Of a DNA stretch of 35,738 bases, positions 7,914 to 18,644 are shown piece after piece. Both the position numbers and the translations under genes were made by a program. This DNA comes from an uncultured Lysobacterales bacterium (GTDB lineage Bacteria > Pseudomonadota > Gammaproteobacteria > Xanthomonadales > Ahniellaceae). The DNA lies in assembly GCA_937924195.1 (NCBI GenBank), contig CALDVP010000151.1, positions 1 to 35,738 on the forward strand, in the 5' to 3' direction. Position 1 is the stretch's first letter; each line of letters begins with the position of its first letter. A model generated the notes under the pieces. The model was not told the origin of the DNA. It ran no database searches and saw only the letters and a program-made list of their open reading frames with translations.

Positions 7914-9170
7914 TCAGCGTCGCATCGCCTTGAGCCAGCTCTCGGCCATCTTGCGACTCGACTCGTAGCTTGCCGCCTTTCGGTACGCGGCTACGGCGGC
8001 ATCGGTGTTTCCGAGTTCGTTTTCGGCCATGCCCAGCAGGATGTAGGCCTCGCCTTCGCGCTTGAGGCCGCCGCGGCGAATCGCCTGCTCGATCGCAGCT
8101 TTGCCCTCGACCACCTGGCCGGTCTCCTGGATCATCAGCTGGCCACGCAGAAAATCGATCTCGCCGTCAGGCGCGCCGGGCGCGGCCTTGTTATAGGCCA
8201 CCACCGCGTCGGCCCACTTCTCGGCGTTGGCATAGGCGTCGCCGAGGCTCTTCCACACACTCCAGTCGGGCTTGACGATGCCGCGGGCGATGCCCTCGTC
8301 GATGATCGCCTTCGCCTGGTCCGGCTGGCCGATGTAGGCATAGAGCTGCCACAGGGCGCGCAGGTCGTCGTGCGTCGTCAGCAGGCCGCGGTCGTAAGCG
8401 CCGCGCAGCACCGCGGCCGCTTTGTCGTGCTGATCGAGATCGAGGTAGAGATTCGCGGCCTGCTGGGCCAGACCCTTGTTGCCGGGATCCTTCGCCATCA
8501 GGCCTTCGATCATCGCCGCGGCGTCGGCCGCGCGCCCGCCATCGGTGTAGCTCGCGATCAGCAGCTGGTACCACTGGCCTTGCGGCTTGTCGGACATCTG
8601 GATCGCGCGGTCGAGGGCTTGAATCGCCTCGTCGAACCGATCGAGGCGGTACAGCGCGTTGCCCTTGAGCGCCAGCGCCTCGCCGGTCTCACGCCCGGAG
8701 AGTCGCAGCCACTGGTCGATCGCCGCGAGCGATTCCTCGTAGCGCTCTTCCATCAGCGTCAGCTGCGCCTGCTGGTAGAGCAGGTTGAACTGCGAGCGGT
8801 TGTCGAGTGCATCGAGCTCGACCGCGCGACGGTTGTAATCGATCGCGCCGGCGACGTCGTCCTCGTCGTAGGCGATCTGCGACAGACCCTGCAGCGCGAG
8901 CGCCTGCTCGTATCTGGTGGCACGCGCGTTGGCGAGCACCTTGTCGAGCAGGGCACGGGCCTTGTCGTTCTCACCCTTGCCGAGCAGATCGTAGGCCTTC
9001 TGGACATCGTCGATCGCGCGGGTCGTCTGTGTGCGCGGTTCGGCCCGCGTCGCGTTCGGGAACTCGTTTGCCTGCTGTCGATTGCGCTGCGCGAGCGCGT
9101 CGCCGGCGGTCAGGCTGATCGCGGCCAGCGCCGCGATCGCGACGATCCGCTGCCAGGCTGGGTGCTTCAT
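7914..9170 (-). CDS. Secreted tetratricopeptide repeat protein next to tonB
   Basis: 418 residues from the ATG at 9170, which has GGAGA upstream and begins a clear Sec signal peptide (basic start, hydrophobic IVAIAALAAISLTA, cleavage near ALAQ at about 27). The rest is helical with repeated TPR-like pairs, for example YDLLGKGENDKARALLDKVL, ALALKGNALYRLDRFDEAIQALDRAI, VWKSLGDAYANAEKWADAVVAYNKA and EAYILLGMAENELGNTDAAVAAYRKA; roughly nine to ten repeats. It is predicted to be a periplasmic scaffold. TPR proteins beside tonB-exbBD have been proposed to assist TonB systems, but its partner is inferred only from position. An open extension to 9482 lies over the upstream gene and is rejected. Confidence 0.85.
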   Translation of the reverse strand: MKHPAWQRIVAIAALAAISLTAGDALAQRNRQQANEFPNATRAEPRTQTTRAIDDVQKAYDLLGKGENDKARALLDKVLANARATRYEQALALQGLSQIAYDEDDVAGAIDYNRRAVELDALDNRSQFNLLYQQAQLTLMEERYEESLAAIDQWLRLSGRETGEALALKGNALYRLDRFDEAIQALDRAIQMSDKPQGQWYQLLIASYTDGGRAADAAAMIEGLMAKDPGNKGLAQQAANLYLDLDQHDKAAAVLRGAYDRGLLTTHDDLRALWQLYAYIGQPDQAKAIIDEGIARGIVKPDWSVWKSLGDAYANAEKWADAVVAYNKAAPGAPDGEIDFLRGQLMIQETGQVVEGKAAIEQAIRRGGLKREGEAYILLGMAENELGNTDAAVAAYRKAASYESSRKMAESWLKAMRR

Positions 9171-9285
9171 GGGACTCTCCTCGAGGGATTCATCGCGGCC
9201 GTCGCGCCGCTGGTCTCGGAGCGTAAGGCCGTGCCGATACCGGCTCAAGCGGCAACGCGGCGAATCTCCCGCAGCCGCGCGGCGC

Positions 9286-10248
9286 TCAGCGGGTCGGGAA
9301 GTTGGCTTTCGAGAACGCGACCCGCTCCGCCGGGTCCGACGACAGCCGACCCTCTGCCTCGAGCGCCTGGATCTTGCGCAGTCGGTGCAGCAACCCGTTG
9401 CCGTTCGCGATCTGGATCGCGAGTCCCGGCCGTGCGTTGAGCTCCAGCACCATCGGCCCGTGGACCTTGTCGAGCACCACATCGACGCCGACGTAGCCGA
9501 GCTTCGACAGCTCGTAGGCCTTGGCGCCGATCAGCAGCAGCTCGTCCCAGTGCGGGATCGACAGGCCCACGATCGAGTGCTCGGTGTCCGGATGCTCCTT
9601 GACCGGCTCGGTGCCCCAGACGCCGCGCCGCGTGGTGCCGGTCGGGATGTCGATGCCGACGCCGATCGCGCCCTGGTGCAGGTTGGCCTTGCCATCCGAC
9701 ATCCGGGTCGGCAGCCGGATCATCGCCATCACCGGATAGCCGAGGAAGCTGATGATGCGGATGTCGGGGACGCCCTTGTAGCTGACGTTGTCGAAAACCG
9801 GGTCGAACTGCACGCAGTACTCGACCAGGATGTGATCCGGCTGGCCACCCAAGCTGAAGAGCCCCGAAAGCATGTTCGAGAGGTGGTGCTCAAACTCCTC
9901 ACGCCCCATCAGCGCGCCATTCGAACGGCGGTACTTTTCACCCCGCCTGCCGGTGACGACGAGGATCCCATCCCCGCCGGAACCGTGCGCTGGTTTGACC
10001 ACGAACTGTTCGCGGTCGCGGATCCTCCCGTGCAGCTCGCCGATCTCGTGCTCCTCGCGGACCACGGCGTAGAGCTCCGGGACCGGCAGCCCCGCTTCGA
10101 TCGCCAGCGCCTTGGTGATCAGCTTGTCGTCGACGCGCGGGTAGTACTTGCGCTGGTTGTAGCGCAGCACGAACTCGGCGTTGCGTTGGCCGATGCCGAC
10201 GAGGCCGATCTGGCGCAGGCGCTTGGCGATCGCGAACGGATTCAGCAC
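9286..10248 (-). CDS. Alpha-L-glutamate ligase-like protein (RimK-related ATP-grasp)
   Basis: 320 residues. ATP-grasp features: FVVKPAHGSGGDGILVV (nucleotide-binding loop region, about 83-99), YVGVDVVLDKVHGPMVLELNARPGLAIQIAN (Mg-binding Glu/Asn near the end), and the family-specific stretches NAEFVLRYNQRKYYPRVDDK and LHQGAIGVGIDIPTGTTRRGVWG. These proteins are predicted amide or peptide ligases of the RimK branch; the substrate is not established from sequence. Its start is 3 bp after the stop of the 7TM transglutaminase-like gene, the conserved two-gene pairing described for this family by genome-context work on ATP-grasp amidoligases. The protein is cytosolic, with no signal peptide. Confidence 0.88.
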   Translation of the reverse strand: MLNPFAIAKRLRQIGLVGIGQRNAEFVLRYNQRKYYPRVDDKLITKALAIEAGLPVPELYAVVREEHEIGELHGRIRDREQFVVKPAHGSGGDGILVVTGRRGEKYRRSNGALMGREEFEHHLSNMLSGLFSLGGQPDHILVEYCVQFDPVFDNVSYKGVPDIRIISFLGYPVMAMIRLPTRMSDGKANLHQGAIGVGIDIPTGTTRRGVWGTEPVKEHPDTEHSIVGLSIPHWDELLLIGAKAYELSKLGYVGVDVVLDKVHGPMVLELNARPGLAIQIANGNGLLHRLRKIQALEAEGRLSSDPAERVAFSKANFPTR

Positions 10249-10251
10249 ACC

Positions 10252-11799
10252 TCAGGCCCCGGTCTTGGCCGCTGCCTCACGTGCCAGCGCACGGAACCGG
10301 AACAGCTCGGTCAGGCGGTAGCCTGAGTAGCGGCCGAGGAGCAGTGTCAGCGCGAGCAGCACCAGCAGCAGCTCTGGGAACACGAAGATTGCATGCTGCA
10401 GGTGCTTTTGGCCCATCGCGAGATAGGCGAGTGCGGCGATCGCGATCGAGCCCAGCGCCTGGGAGATGGCAAAGCCAGGGCCGCGTTCTTCCCAGGCCAC
10501 CGACACGCGCTCGATCACCATCGTCATGATGATCATCGGGAACAGCGCGACGCTGAGACCGACCTCGATGCCGAGGCGGTTGCTGACCACGCTCACCAGC
10601 GCCATCAGGATCACGACCACGATCAGCACCGCGGTCAGCCGCGGCACCAGGAGGAGTTTGAGCCGCTCCATGTAGAAGCGCACCAAGAGGCCCATCGTGA
10701 TCACGACGAAGAACAGGGCCACGCCGGGTAGCAGGCCGGTCCAGTTGAAGGCGAGCGCGATCAGCACTGGCATGAAGGTGCCGAAGGTCTTGATGCCAAC
10801 GAGGTTGCGCAGGATCAGCATGATGAACGCGCCGATCGGGACCAGCAGCAGGATCTTGTACACCTCCTGCGCCTGCAGTGGCAGGTCGAGTAGCGAGTAG
10901 GCGATGAGATTGCGATCGCGAGCCTCGAGACGGGCCTTGGCGGTTTCCAGCGCGTCGGCAAGGCTGCGCTGCATCGAGAAGCTGACCCGTCCGCGGCGCT
11001 CACCGTCGACGTCGAGGACCGGTTGCGGTCCGATGCTCCAAACGAGGAAGTTGTCTGGCCAGCCGATGCGTCCGTTGACCGGGTCGACCATGCGCCAGAC
11101 CAGTTCCGAGGTGTCGAACACCTGCAAGTAGGGGACGAGGCTGGCGTTGGCATCGTTGCCCGCGAGCAGCAGGCCATAGACCGGGCGCGCCGAGATCTGG
11201 CGGTCGCCGAGCAGACTGACCGCGAGGCGCACGCGATCGTCGATCGTTCGAACGCCCTCGCCGAGCAGGCGCACCTCCTCAGTCGGTTGCGCGGCATTGA
11301 GCCGGCGCATCAGCTCGCCGGCGAAGCTGGCGCTGTCGACGGACTTCTCGCGCACGTCCTCGAGCAGCGTGATGCGCGCGGTCGCGAAGGGTTCCTCCCA
11401 GCTTCCCGGCGTCGGTGGCTCCGGTGGCCGCGCGCGCTGCTCGCTGAACTGGTCGCGGTAGATCGTCGAACGGTAGTAGAGCGCCTGCGGCCCGCTGGCG
11501 CGCCGGATGGCCCAGATCACGCGGCGGCCGTCGCGATCGCGCTCGATCGTCATGCCGTAGTTGCGCGCGACGAAGCGCTCATCGAGGATCGTGAAGCCTG
11601 GCGGATTGTCAGGCAGCCGCAAGGTGGCGCGATTGGGGCCGCGCCGCGCCTCGAACTCCACGCGCGCCTGGATCTCCCAGACTTCGGTCTCCTCGACCGG
11701 CAGCATCGGGAACTTCAGGACCTGCCACTTGTACCAGGTCGCCCCGAGTCCGATCGTGGCGAGCAGGAAAGCGAGCACGTAGAGCTGGGTCTTTTTCAT
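10252..11799 (-). CDS. Inactive transglutaminase-like protein fused to seven transmembrane helices
   Basis: 515 residues from the ATG at 11799. An N-terminal anchor (about 6-22, YVLAFLLATIGLGATWYKW) leads to a ~330-residue periplasmic region of transglutaminase-like type without a recognisable Cys-His-Asp triad, then a C-terminal block of about seven helices (from about NLIAYSLLDLPLQAQEVYK onwards, including LVGIKTFGTFMPVLIALAF). The architecture matches the 7TM-transglutaminase (UUP1-type) family usually encoded with a RimK-like ligase, as here with a 3-bp gap. It may act as the membrane receptor or exporter for the ligase product, which is inferred from context only. An open frame extends to 12024 through hairpin-rich DNA; homology begins at MKKTQLY. 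Confidence 0.85.
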   Translation of the reverse strand: MKKTQLYVLAFLLATIGLGATWYKWQVLKFPMLPVEETEVWEIQARVEFEARRGPNRATLRLPDNPPGFTILDERFVARNYGMTIERDRDGRRVIWAIRRASGPQALYYRSTIYRDQFSEQRARPPEPPTPGSWEEPFATARITLLEDVREKSVDSASFAGELMRRLNAAQPTEEVRLLGEGVRTIDDRVRLAVSLLGDRQISARPVYGLLLAGNDANASLVPYLQVFDTSELVWRMVDPVNGRIGWPDNFLVWSIGPQPVLDVDGERRGRVSFSMQRSLADALETAKARLEARDRNLIAYSLLDLPLQAQEVYKILLLVPIGAFIMLILRNLVGIKTFGTFMPVLIALAFNWTGLLPGVALFFVVITMGLLVRFYMERLKLLLVPRLTAVLIVVVILMALVSVVSNRLGIEVGLSVALFPMIIMTMVIERVSVAWEERGPGFAISQALGSIAIAALAYLAMGQKHLQHAIFVFPELLLVLLALTLLLGRYSGYRLTELFRFRALAREAAAKTGA

Positions 11800-11981
11800 C
11801 GCCGGATCCACTGTCTGCCGAGCCGCCGCAATGCGAGTCTGCATCGCTCCCCGGTGCGGTTCGGCTGCCCTGCCGACCGGTTGGCGTCGATCGATCGTGC
11901 AGGACGCGCGGCAGTGTACACGTCGGCGATCGGGTGCAGCCCCCCGGCAACCAGGGGCGTGGGCGCGGCGCGGTCCGCGCA

Positions 11982-12009
11982 GCGCTCGCGCGGCATGCCG
12001 CGCGAGCGC
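11982..12009. repeat. Perfect 28-bp palindrome downstream of gyrB
   Basis: Half-site GCGCTCGCGCGGCA followed directly by its exact reverse complement, with no spacer. As RNA it would fold into a very stable hairpin in either direction. There is no T-run on either side, so it is not a canonical intrinsic terminator; it could stabilise the gyrB mRNA 3' end, promote factor-dependent termination or be a protein-binding site. Confidence 0.85.
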
Positions 12010-12014
12010 CGAAT

Positions 12015-12036
12015 GCCGGGCCACGGACGGCCCGGC
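12015..12036. repeat. Inverted repeat (8-bp stem, 6-nt loop) downstream of gyrB
   Basis: GCCGGGCC (12015-12022) pairs with GGCCCGGC (12029-12036). It lies between the 28-bp palindrome and the gyrB stop; no T-run follows. Confidence 0.7.
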
Positions 12037-12094
12037 CGGCGATCAGACCACGGACGGTGCCGGAGCCGGGACCAGCGGCGTGACGAACGCAGCC

Positions 12095-12115
12095 ACGCCG
12101 CTTCCGGCGCGGCGT
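12095..12115 (-). terminator. Hairpin immediately after gyrB stop (terminator-like, no U-tract)
   Basis: ACGCCGC (12095-12101) pairs with GCGGCGT (12109-12115) around 7 nt, beginning 3 bp after the gyrB stop codon on the minus strand. Position fits a gyrB 3'-end structure, but the run of Ts needed for intrinsic termination is missing. Confidence 0.45.
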
Positions 12116-12118
12116 CGG

Positions 12119-14632
<2,514 letters not shown>

Positions 14633-14770
14633 TCATCCGGCCGCCTGAGGGTCCTTGACCATCTGATCGCGAACCGATCGTCGGATTGGATCGTGGCGCC
14701 TCGCGCTCAAGGCACCTCGTCTGGGATGGCGCGGGAGCAAGGTCCCAGGCAAGCAGCGGCGCGGGAGTCT

Positions 14771-15868
14771 TCAGCAGCCGCCGTCGGTCCCCGTCAGGCG
14801 ACCATGCTCCACGTGGAACACCTGCATGCGCCCGCGCCGAGCCGCCAGCGGCTCGGTCCAGCCGGTCCCGGTCAGGATGACCTGCAAGCCCCCCCGTTCG
14901 AGGCTTGCCAGCAAGCCCTCCTGATGTGGTTCGTCGAGTTCCGAGGACATGTCATCGAGCAGCAGGACCGGCCAGTGACCCTTGCTCGCCGCGTAGACAT
15001 CCGCTTGCGCTAGCGTCAACGCAAGCGCCGCGAGCTTCTGCTGGCCGCGCGACAGCTGCCCTGCCTCGCGCCCGCCCTCGAAGGACAGCGCCCAGTCCGC
15101 CCGGTGCGGGCCCTGGGACGTGGTGCCACGCATCCGGTCGGCCGCGCGGCGATCGGCCAACATTCGCGCGAAATCCCCCGCCGCCGTTGCCCGGAACCCG
15201 GCTGACCCGCTCAGCGTGCATGGTCCCAGTTCGGGCAGCAGTTCGCGGGCGCGCGCCGACAATCGTGATCGCAACCGGTCGAGATAGGCCGCGCGCTGCG
15301 CTGAGAGTCTTTCACCCGATACGGCCATCGCGGTCTCGAATGGCTCGAAGGACTCGTCCCCGCCGCCCTCCCGCAGAAGTGCATTGCGCTGCCGCAGCGC
15401 GCGGACATAGCGTCGCCAATGTTCGAGAAAGGTCGGTTCCACGTGGAACACGCCCCAGTCCCAGAACGCCCGTCGTTCCTCAGCCCCACCCTCCAGCAAC
15501 TCGTGCGAGTTTGGGGTGAACGCACAGGCCGCGAACACCGTAAAGAGATCGCCCAAGCGCTTCAGCTCGACGTCGTCGAGGCGACCCTCCCAACCCTCCC
15601 GCGTCCTGCGCAATCCGATGCGATGCACACGCCCGGCGCCATCGGCCACCGCCGTGTGGATCACGAACGCCTCGCAACCAGACCGAATGAGTGCTTCACG
15701 CCCTCGGCGCCGGAAAGAATGCCCCCGTGACAGCACATACAGCCCTTCCAGCACGCTGGTCTTGCCGGATCCATTCGGACCCAGAATGACATTGAGCCCC
15801 GGACCGGGGACCAGTCCGAGGCTCTCGATGCACCGCAGGTCCGAGAGGCTCAATCGTTCGATCCGCAT
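14771..15868 (-). CDS. recF: DNA replication and repair protein RecF
   Basis: 365 residues. The SMC-like ABC ATPase is recognised by Walker A GPNGSGKT (30-37), the N-terminal IERLSLSDLRCIESL, the signature region QLSRGQQKLAALAL and Walker B VLLLDDMSSELDE near the C-terminus. RecF loads RecA at gapped DNA together with RecO and RecR. It starts 22 bp after the dnaN stop and is probably co-transcribed with it. Unusually, two near-perfect parS-like 16-mers lie inside the gene, at the very 3' end and about 430 bp into the coding sequence; both are read in the same frame and encode Phe-His-Val-Glu. Confidence 0.97.
   Translation of the reverse strand: MRIERLSLSDLRCIESLGLVPGPGLNVILGPNGSGKTSVLEGLYVLSRGHSFRRRGREALIRSGCEAFVIHTAVADGAGRVHRIGLRRTREGWEGRLDDVELKRLGDLFTVFAACAFTPNSHELLEGGAEERRAFWDWGVFHVEPTFLEHWRRYVRALRQRNALLREGGGDESFEPFETAMAVSGERLSAQRAAYLDRLRSRLSARARELLPELGPCTLSGSAGFRATAAGDFARMLADRRAADRMRGTTSQGPHRADWALSFEGGREAGQLSRGQQKLAALALTLAQADVYAASKGHWPVLLLDDMSSELDEPHQEGLLASLERGGLQVILTGTGWTEPLAARRGRMQVFHVEHGRLTGTDGGC
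14805..14820. other. parS-like ParB-binding site 1 (inside recF 3' end)
   Basis: TGCTCCACGTGGAACA matches the palindrome TGTTCCACGTGGAACA at 15 of 16 positions. Chromosomal parS sites have the form TGTTnCACGTGnAACA and cluster close to oriC, where ParB binds to drive origin segregation. Here the site is about 2.3 kb from the dnaA-dnaN spacer. Confidence 0.75.
15435..15450. other. parS-like ParB-binding site 2 (inside recF)
   Basis: GGTTCCACGTGGAACA matches the same palindrome at 15 of 16 positions (first base differs) and contains a perfect 14-bp inverted core. It lies 630 bp from the first site. Two such sites close to dnaA make chance occurrence unlikely. Confidence 0.78.
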
Positions 15869-15890
15869 CCCGGCGATGTCCGCCCGACCC

Positions 15891-16991
15891 TCATAACCGC
15901 AGCGGCATGACCACGTGCCGAGCGCGCTCGTTGTCGGCGTCGCGGATCAGACAGCTCGAATTGCCGTCCCGAAGGCTCAGCAGCGTGTCCTCGCCGCGCA
16001 GGGCCCCCAGTGCATCGAGCAGGTAGTTCACGTTGAAGCCTACGCTGAGCCCTTGGACGCTCGTCCTCACCTCGACTTCCTCGACCGCCTCCTCCTGCTC
16101 CGGATTGTGCGCGACGATCAGCAGCCGGTTCGGCTCGACCTCGAGCTTCACCCCACGGTACTTCTCATTCGACAGGATCGCTGCACGCTGCAACGCGGCG
16201 CGCAGCGTCTCGCGCTCCACGGTCAGCTGCTTGTCCGCCCCGATCGGGATCACCGCTTCGTAGTCCGGAAAGCGGCCGTCGATCAGCTTCGTCGTGAACA
16301 CGAAGTCGCTTCGACGTACACGCAGATGGCTGCGGCTGAACTCGATCTCGACCGTGCCGTCCCCGGCTTCGAGCAGACGCTGCAGCTCGAGCACCCCCTT
16401 GCGTGGAATGATCACCTGCCGCTTGGCCGCGCCAGAAAGCGATACTGCCGTCTCGCACGTTGCCAGCCGGTGGCCATCCGTCGCAACGCAACGCAGTAGG
16501 TCCTCGCGTAGATCGAGCAGCGTGCCGTTCAAGTAGTAGCGCACATCCTGGTTGGCCATCGCAAACGCGGTCCGATCCAACAGCTCTTTGAGTGTGGCCT
16601 CGGCGAGCGTGATCCGCTCGAGAAAATCGATTGCATCGACCTGTGGGAACTCCGAGGCCGATAGGCAAGCCAGTGTGAATCGACTGCGCCCGGCCGACAC
16701 CATCACCCGATCACCGGTTTGCCTCACGTCGATCCGTGCGCCATCCGGTAGCGCGCGGCAGATCTCGAACAGCTTCCGCGCCGGGATCGTCGTCTCCCCA
16801 GCTTCGAGATTCTCGGCCGGCGCCCGCGCCAGCATCTCGACCTCGAGATCGGTGCCGGTGATCGACACCCCGTCCGCGCCGACCACGACCAGGAAGTTGG
16901 CGAGCACCGGCAGAGTGTGCCGCCGCTCGACCACACCGACGACCTGGCCGAGGGGTTTCAGGAGAGCCTCGCGCTGGATGCTAAAGCGCAT
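15891..16991 (-). CDS. dnaN: DNA polymerase III sliding clamp, beta subunit
   Basis: 366 residues, the standard length. The beta clamp encircles DNA and tethers polymerase III and many repair proteins. Landmarks: MRFSIQREALLKPLGQVVGVVERRHTLPVLANFL at the start (split here: MRFSIQREALLKPL then GQVVGVVERRHTLPVL), ITGTDLEVEM, LPDGA, TDGHRLATCE, GRFPDYEAVIP, and the C-terminal LIRDADNERARHVVMPLRL forming the hydrophobic-cleft tail. The frame is open to 17024, but MRFSIQ is the conserved N-terminus and AAGGA sits 8 bp before that ATG. It follows the dnaA-dnaN spacer and precedes recF by 22 bp. Confidence 0.97.
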   Translation of the reverse strand: MRFSIQREALLKPLGQVVGVVERRHTLPVLANFLVVVGADGVSITGTDLEVEMLARAPAENLEAGETTIPARKLFEICRALPDGARIDVRQTGDRVMVSAGRSRFTLACLSASEFPQVDAIDFLERITLAEATLKELLDRTAFAMANQDVRYYLNGTLLDLREDLLRCVATDGHRLATCETAVSLSGAAKRQVIIPRKGVLELQRLLEAGDGTVEIEFSRSHLRVRRSDFVFTTKLIDGRFPDYEAVIPIGADKQLTVERETLRAALQRAAILSNEKYRGVKLEVEPNRLLIVAHNPEQEEAVEEVEVRTSVQGLSVGFNVNYLLDALGALRGEDTLLSLRDGNSSCLIRDADNERARHVVMPLRL

Positions 16992-17187
16992 CGTGTCGTC
17001 CTTGGTTATGAAGGAATCAATCAAAAACCGATGATGCTGAAGGCTGTGGACAAGTGCAATGCATCCCCCAAGCCCTTGTGTATCGACATCTACCTCTACC
17101 CAAGATGCTGTGGATGGCCTCGCGTCCGCCTGTGGATGACATGGGGATTGGTCGAGCGCCTCAGCTCATCCACAGGTTCTACCGCAC
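16992..17187. other. Probable replication origin region (dnaA-dnaN spacer)
   Basis: This 196-bp non-coding spacer holds four 9-mers close to the DnaA box TGTGGATAA: TGTGGACAA (17045-17053), TGTGGATGG (17109-17117), TGTGGATGA (17131-17139) and, inverted, TCATCCACA (17166-17174). All retain the TGTGGA core. An AT-richer stretch, about 17003-17040, lies between the first box and dnaN and is a candidate unwinding element. The dnaA-dnaN spacer is a common oriC location. Spacing and box number are compatible with an origin or with DnaA control of dnaN transcription; the two are not exclusive. No DnaA-box-like 9-mer was seen upstream of dnaA. Confidence 0.65.
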
Positions 17188-18525
17188 TCATCCGGACAGC
17201 AGACGGATCAATCGATCCCAGTCTTCGGCCATCCGCCCGTCCTTCGCCTTCAGGTCATGGATGGTGCGGCAAGCATGGATCACCGTGGTGTGGTCACGAC
17301 CCCCGAAGGCGTCGCCAATCTCGGGCAGACTGTGACTGGTCAACTCTTTCGCCAAGGCCATCGCCATCTGGCGGGGCCGGACCAGCGAGCGGTTGCGCTT
17401 CTTCGAGTTCAATTCCTGCACACGGATCTGGTAGTAGTCCGCAACCTTCGCCTGGATGTTGGACAGACTCACCGCGCGTTCCTGGACCGTCAACAGGTCG
17501 CGCAGCGCTTCCTGCGCGAATTCCGGTGTTGCTTCCCGGCGCATGAAGGTTGCCCGAGCAATCAGCGTGTTCAAGGCTCCCTCGAGATCGCGAACGTTCG
17601 AGCGCATGCGGCGCGCGATCAGGAAGGCGACGTCGTCGCCCAGAGCGAAGCCCTTGGCATCCGCCTTGGCCTTGAGGATCGCCGCGCGGGTCTCGAAATC
17701 AGGCGGCTCGATCGCGACCGACAGGCCCCAGCCGAGTCGCGACTGCAGCCGCTGTTCGAGGTTCTCGACCTCCTTCGGGTAGCGGTCGCAGGTGACGATG
17801 ATCTGCTGCTTGCCCTGGATCAGATCGTTGAACGCATGGAAGAACTCCTCTTGCGTGCGGTCCTTGCCGGCGAAGAACTGGATGTCGTCGATCAGCAACG
17901 CGTCGACGTTGCGGTAACGCTCCCGGAACTCGTCGATGGACCGGTTGCCCGGCGTCCGGTTCGACAGCGCCCGCGACATGTTGCTGAAGAACTGCTCCGA
18001 GCGTTCGTAAAGCACTCGTGCCCGCGGGTTGTTGTGCCGGATCAGGTTGCCAGCGGCATGCATCAGGTGGGTCTTGCCGAGCCCGGTACCACCGTAGAGC
18101 AGCAGCGGGTTGTAGGAGCGCCCGGGATTCATCGCGACCTCGATCGCAGCGGCCCGGCCGAGTTCGTTGGAGCGTCCGACGACGAAATTGTCGAAGGTGT
18201 AGTTGGGTTCGAGGTTCGATAGGTTGGCCTCGGGCGCGACGGCCACGACCGATGGCGGGGCGCCGGACTCCAGGCGCGGCATGCGGGCGACCGTGCCGAC
18301 CTCGATCCGGACGTCGAGAAGGCCCGGTTCCAGGTGGCGCGCAAGTTCGATGATCTGTGGCAGGAAGCGCTGCTCGACGCGCTCGACGATGAACGGATTC
18401 GGCGCCAGCAGCGTCAGCACGCGATCGGCAAAACGCGCCTGCAGGGGCAGCAACCAGGTCCCGACGTCAGCCGGTTCGAGCGTCGTCTCAAGACGTCTCA
18501 AGCAGTCTTGCCAAAGATCGGCCAT
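17188..18525 (-). CDS. dnaA: Chromosomal replication initiator protein DnaA
   Basis: 445 residues. Domain I begins [25 protein letters not shown]; a short linker runs about 80-105; domain III (AAA+) starts at [13 protein letters not shown], with Walker A GGTGLGKT (145-152) and Walker [12 protein letters not shown]; domain IV ends with the DNA-binding signature [12 protein letters not shown] (408-419). DnaA binds DnaA boxes as an ATP complex and melts the origin. It is the upstream gene of the dnaA-dnaN-recF-gyrB group. Immediately upstream is a divergent aminotransferase gene rather than rpmH, which is the common neighbour in Gammaproteobacteria. Confidence 0.98.
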   Translation of the reverse strand: MADLWQDCLRRLETTLEPADVGTWLLPLQARFADRVLTLLAPNPFIVERVEQRFLPQIIELARHLEPGLLDVRIEVGTVARMPRLESGAPPSVVAVAPEANLSNLEPNYTFDNFVVGRSNELGRAAAIEVAMNPGRSYNPLLLYGGTGLGKTHLMHAAGNLIRHNNPRARVLYERSEQFFSNMSRALSNRTPGNRSIDEFRERYRNVDALLIDDIQFFAGKDRTQEEFFHAFNDLIQGKQQIIVTCDRYPKEVENLEQRLQSRLGWGLSVAIEPPDFETRAAILKAKADAKGFALGDDVAFLIARRMRSNVRDLEGALNTLIARATFMRREATPEFAQEALRDLLTVQERAVSLSNIQAKVADYYQIRVQELNSKKRNRSLVRPRQMAMALAKELTSHSLPEIGDAFGGRDHTTVIHACRTIHDLKAKDGRMAEDWDRLIRLLSG

Positions 18526-18561
18526 CGCGCTGCGGGGTGGTCGGTCATGCGAGGGTCGGTC

Positions 18562-18591
18562 AGTGTATCCGGCCGACCGCGCTGGTGTCCG
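18562..18591 (-). promoter_or_regulatory. dnaA: Candidate sigma70 promoter of dnaA
   Basis: On the minus strand CGGACA (-35, plus positions 18586-18591) and TACACT (-10, 18562-18567) are 18 bp apart; each matches four of six consensus bases. The implied start is roughly 30 nt before the dnaA ATG at 18525. Confidence 0.4.
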
Positions 18592-18644
18592 TGGCGTAGT
18601 GCCGATCCGTTAGCATCGATCGATGGCCAGGACCCAGCGCCGAC

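Larger units (their letters stand above)
11800..12118 (-). other. Hairpin-rich spacer between gyrB and the 7TM gene
   Basis: 319 bp with no gene that I can support; the frames crossing it look like unselected GC-rich sequence. It holds three strong inverted repeats, listed separately, and about 180 bp next to the 7TM gene that should contain that gene's promoter or leader, although no clear boxes were found. Confidence 0.6.

Noticed and set aside
7641-9440. 599-codon plus-strand open frame
   Set aside because: It is antisense to the TPR protein and tonB 5' end; the minus-strand translation has a signal peptide and TPR repeats while this one is Arg/Leu/Val-biased shadow sequence.
16992-17024. 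Upstream start for dnaN adding 11 residues
   Set aside because: MRFSIQ at 16991 is the conserved N-terminus, gives the standard 366 residues and has AAGGA upstream.
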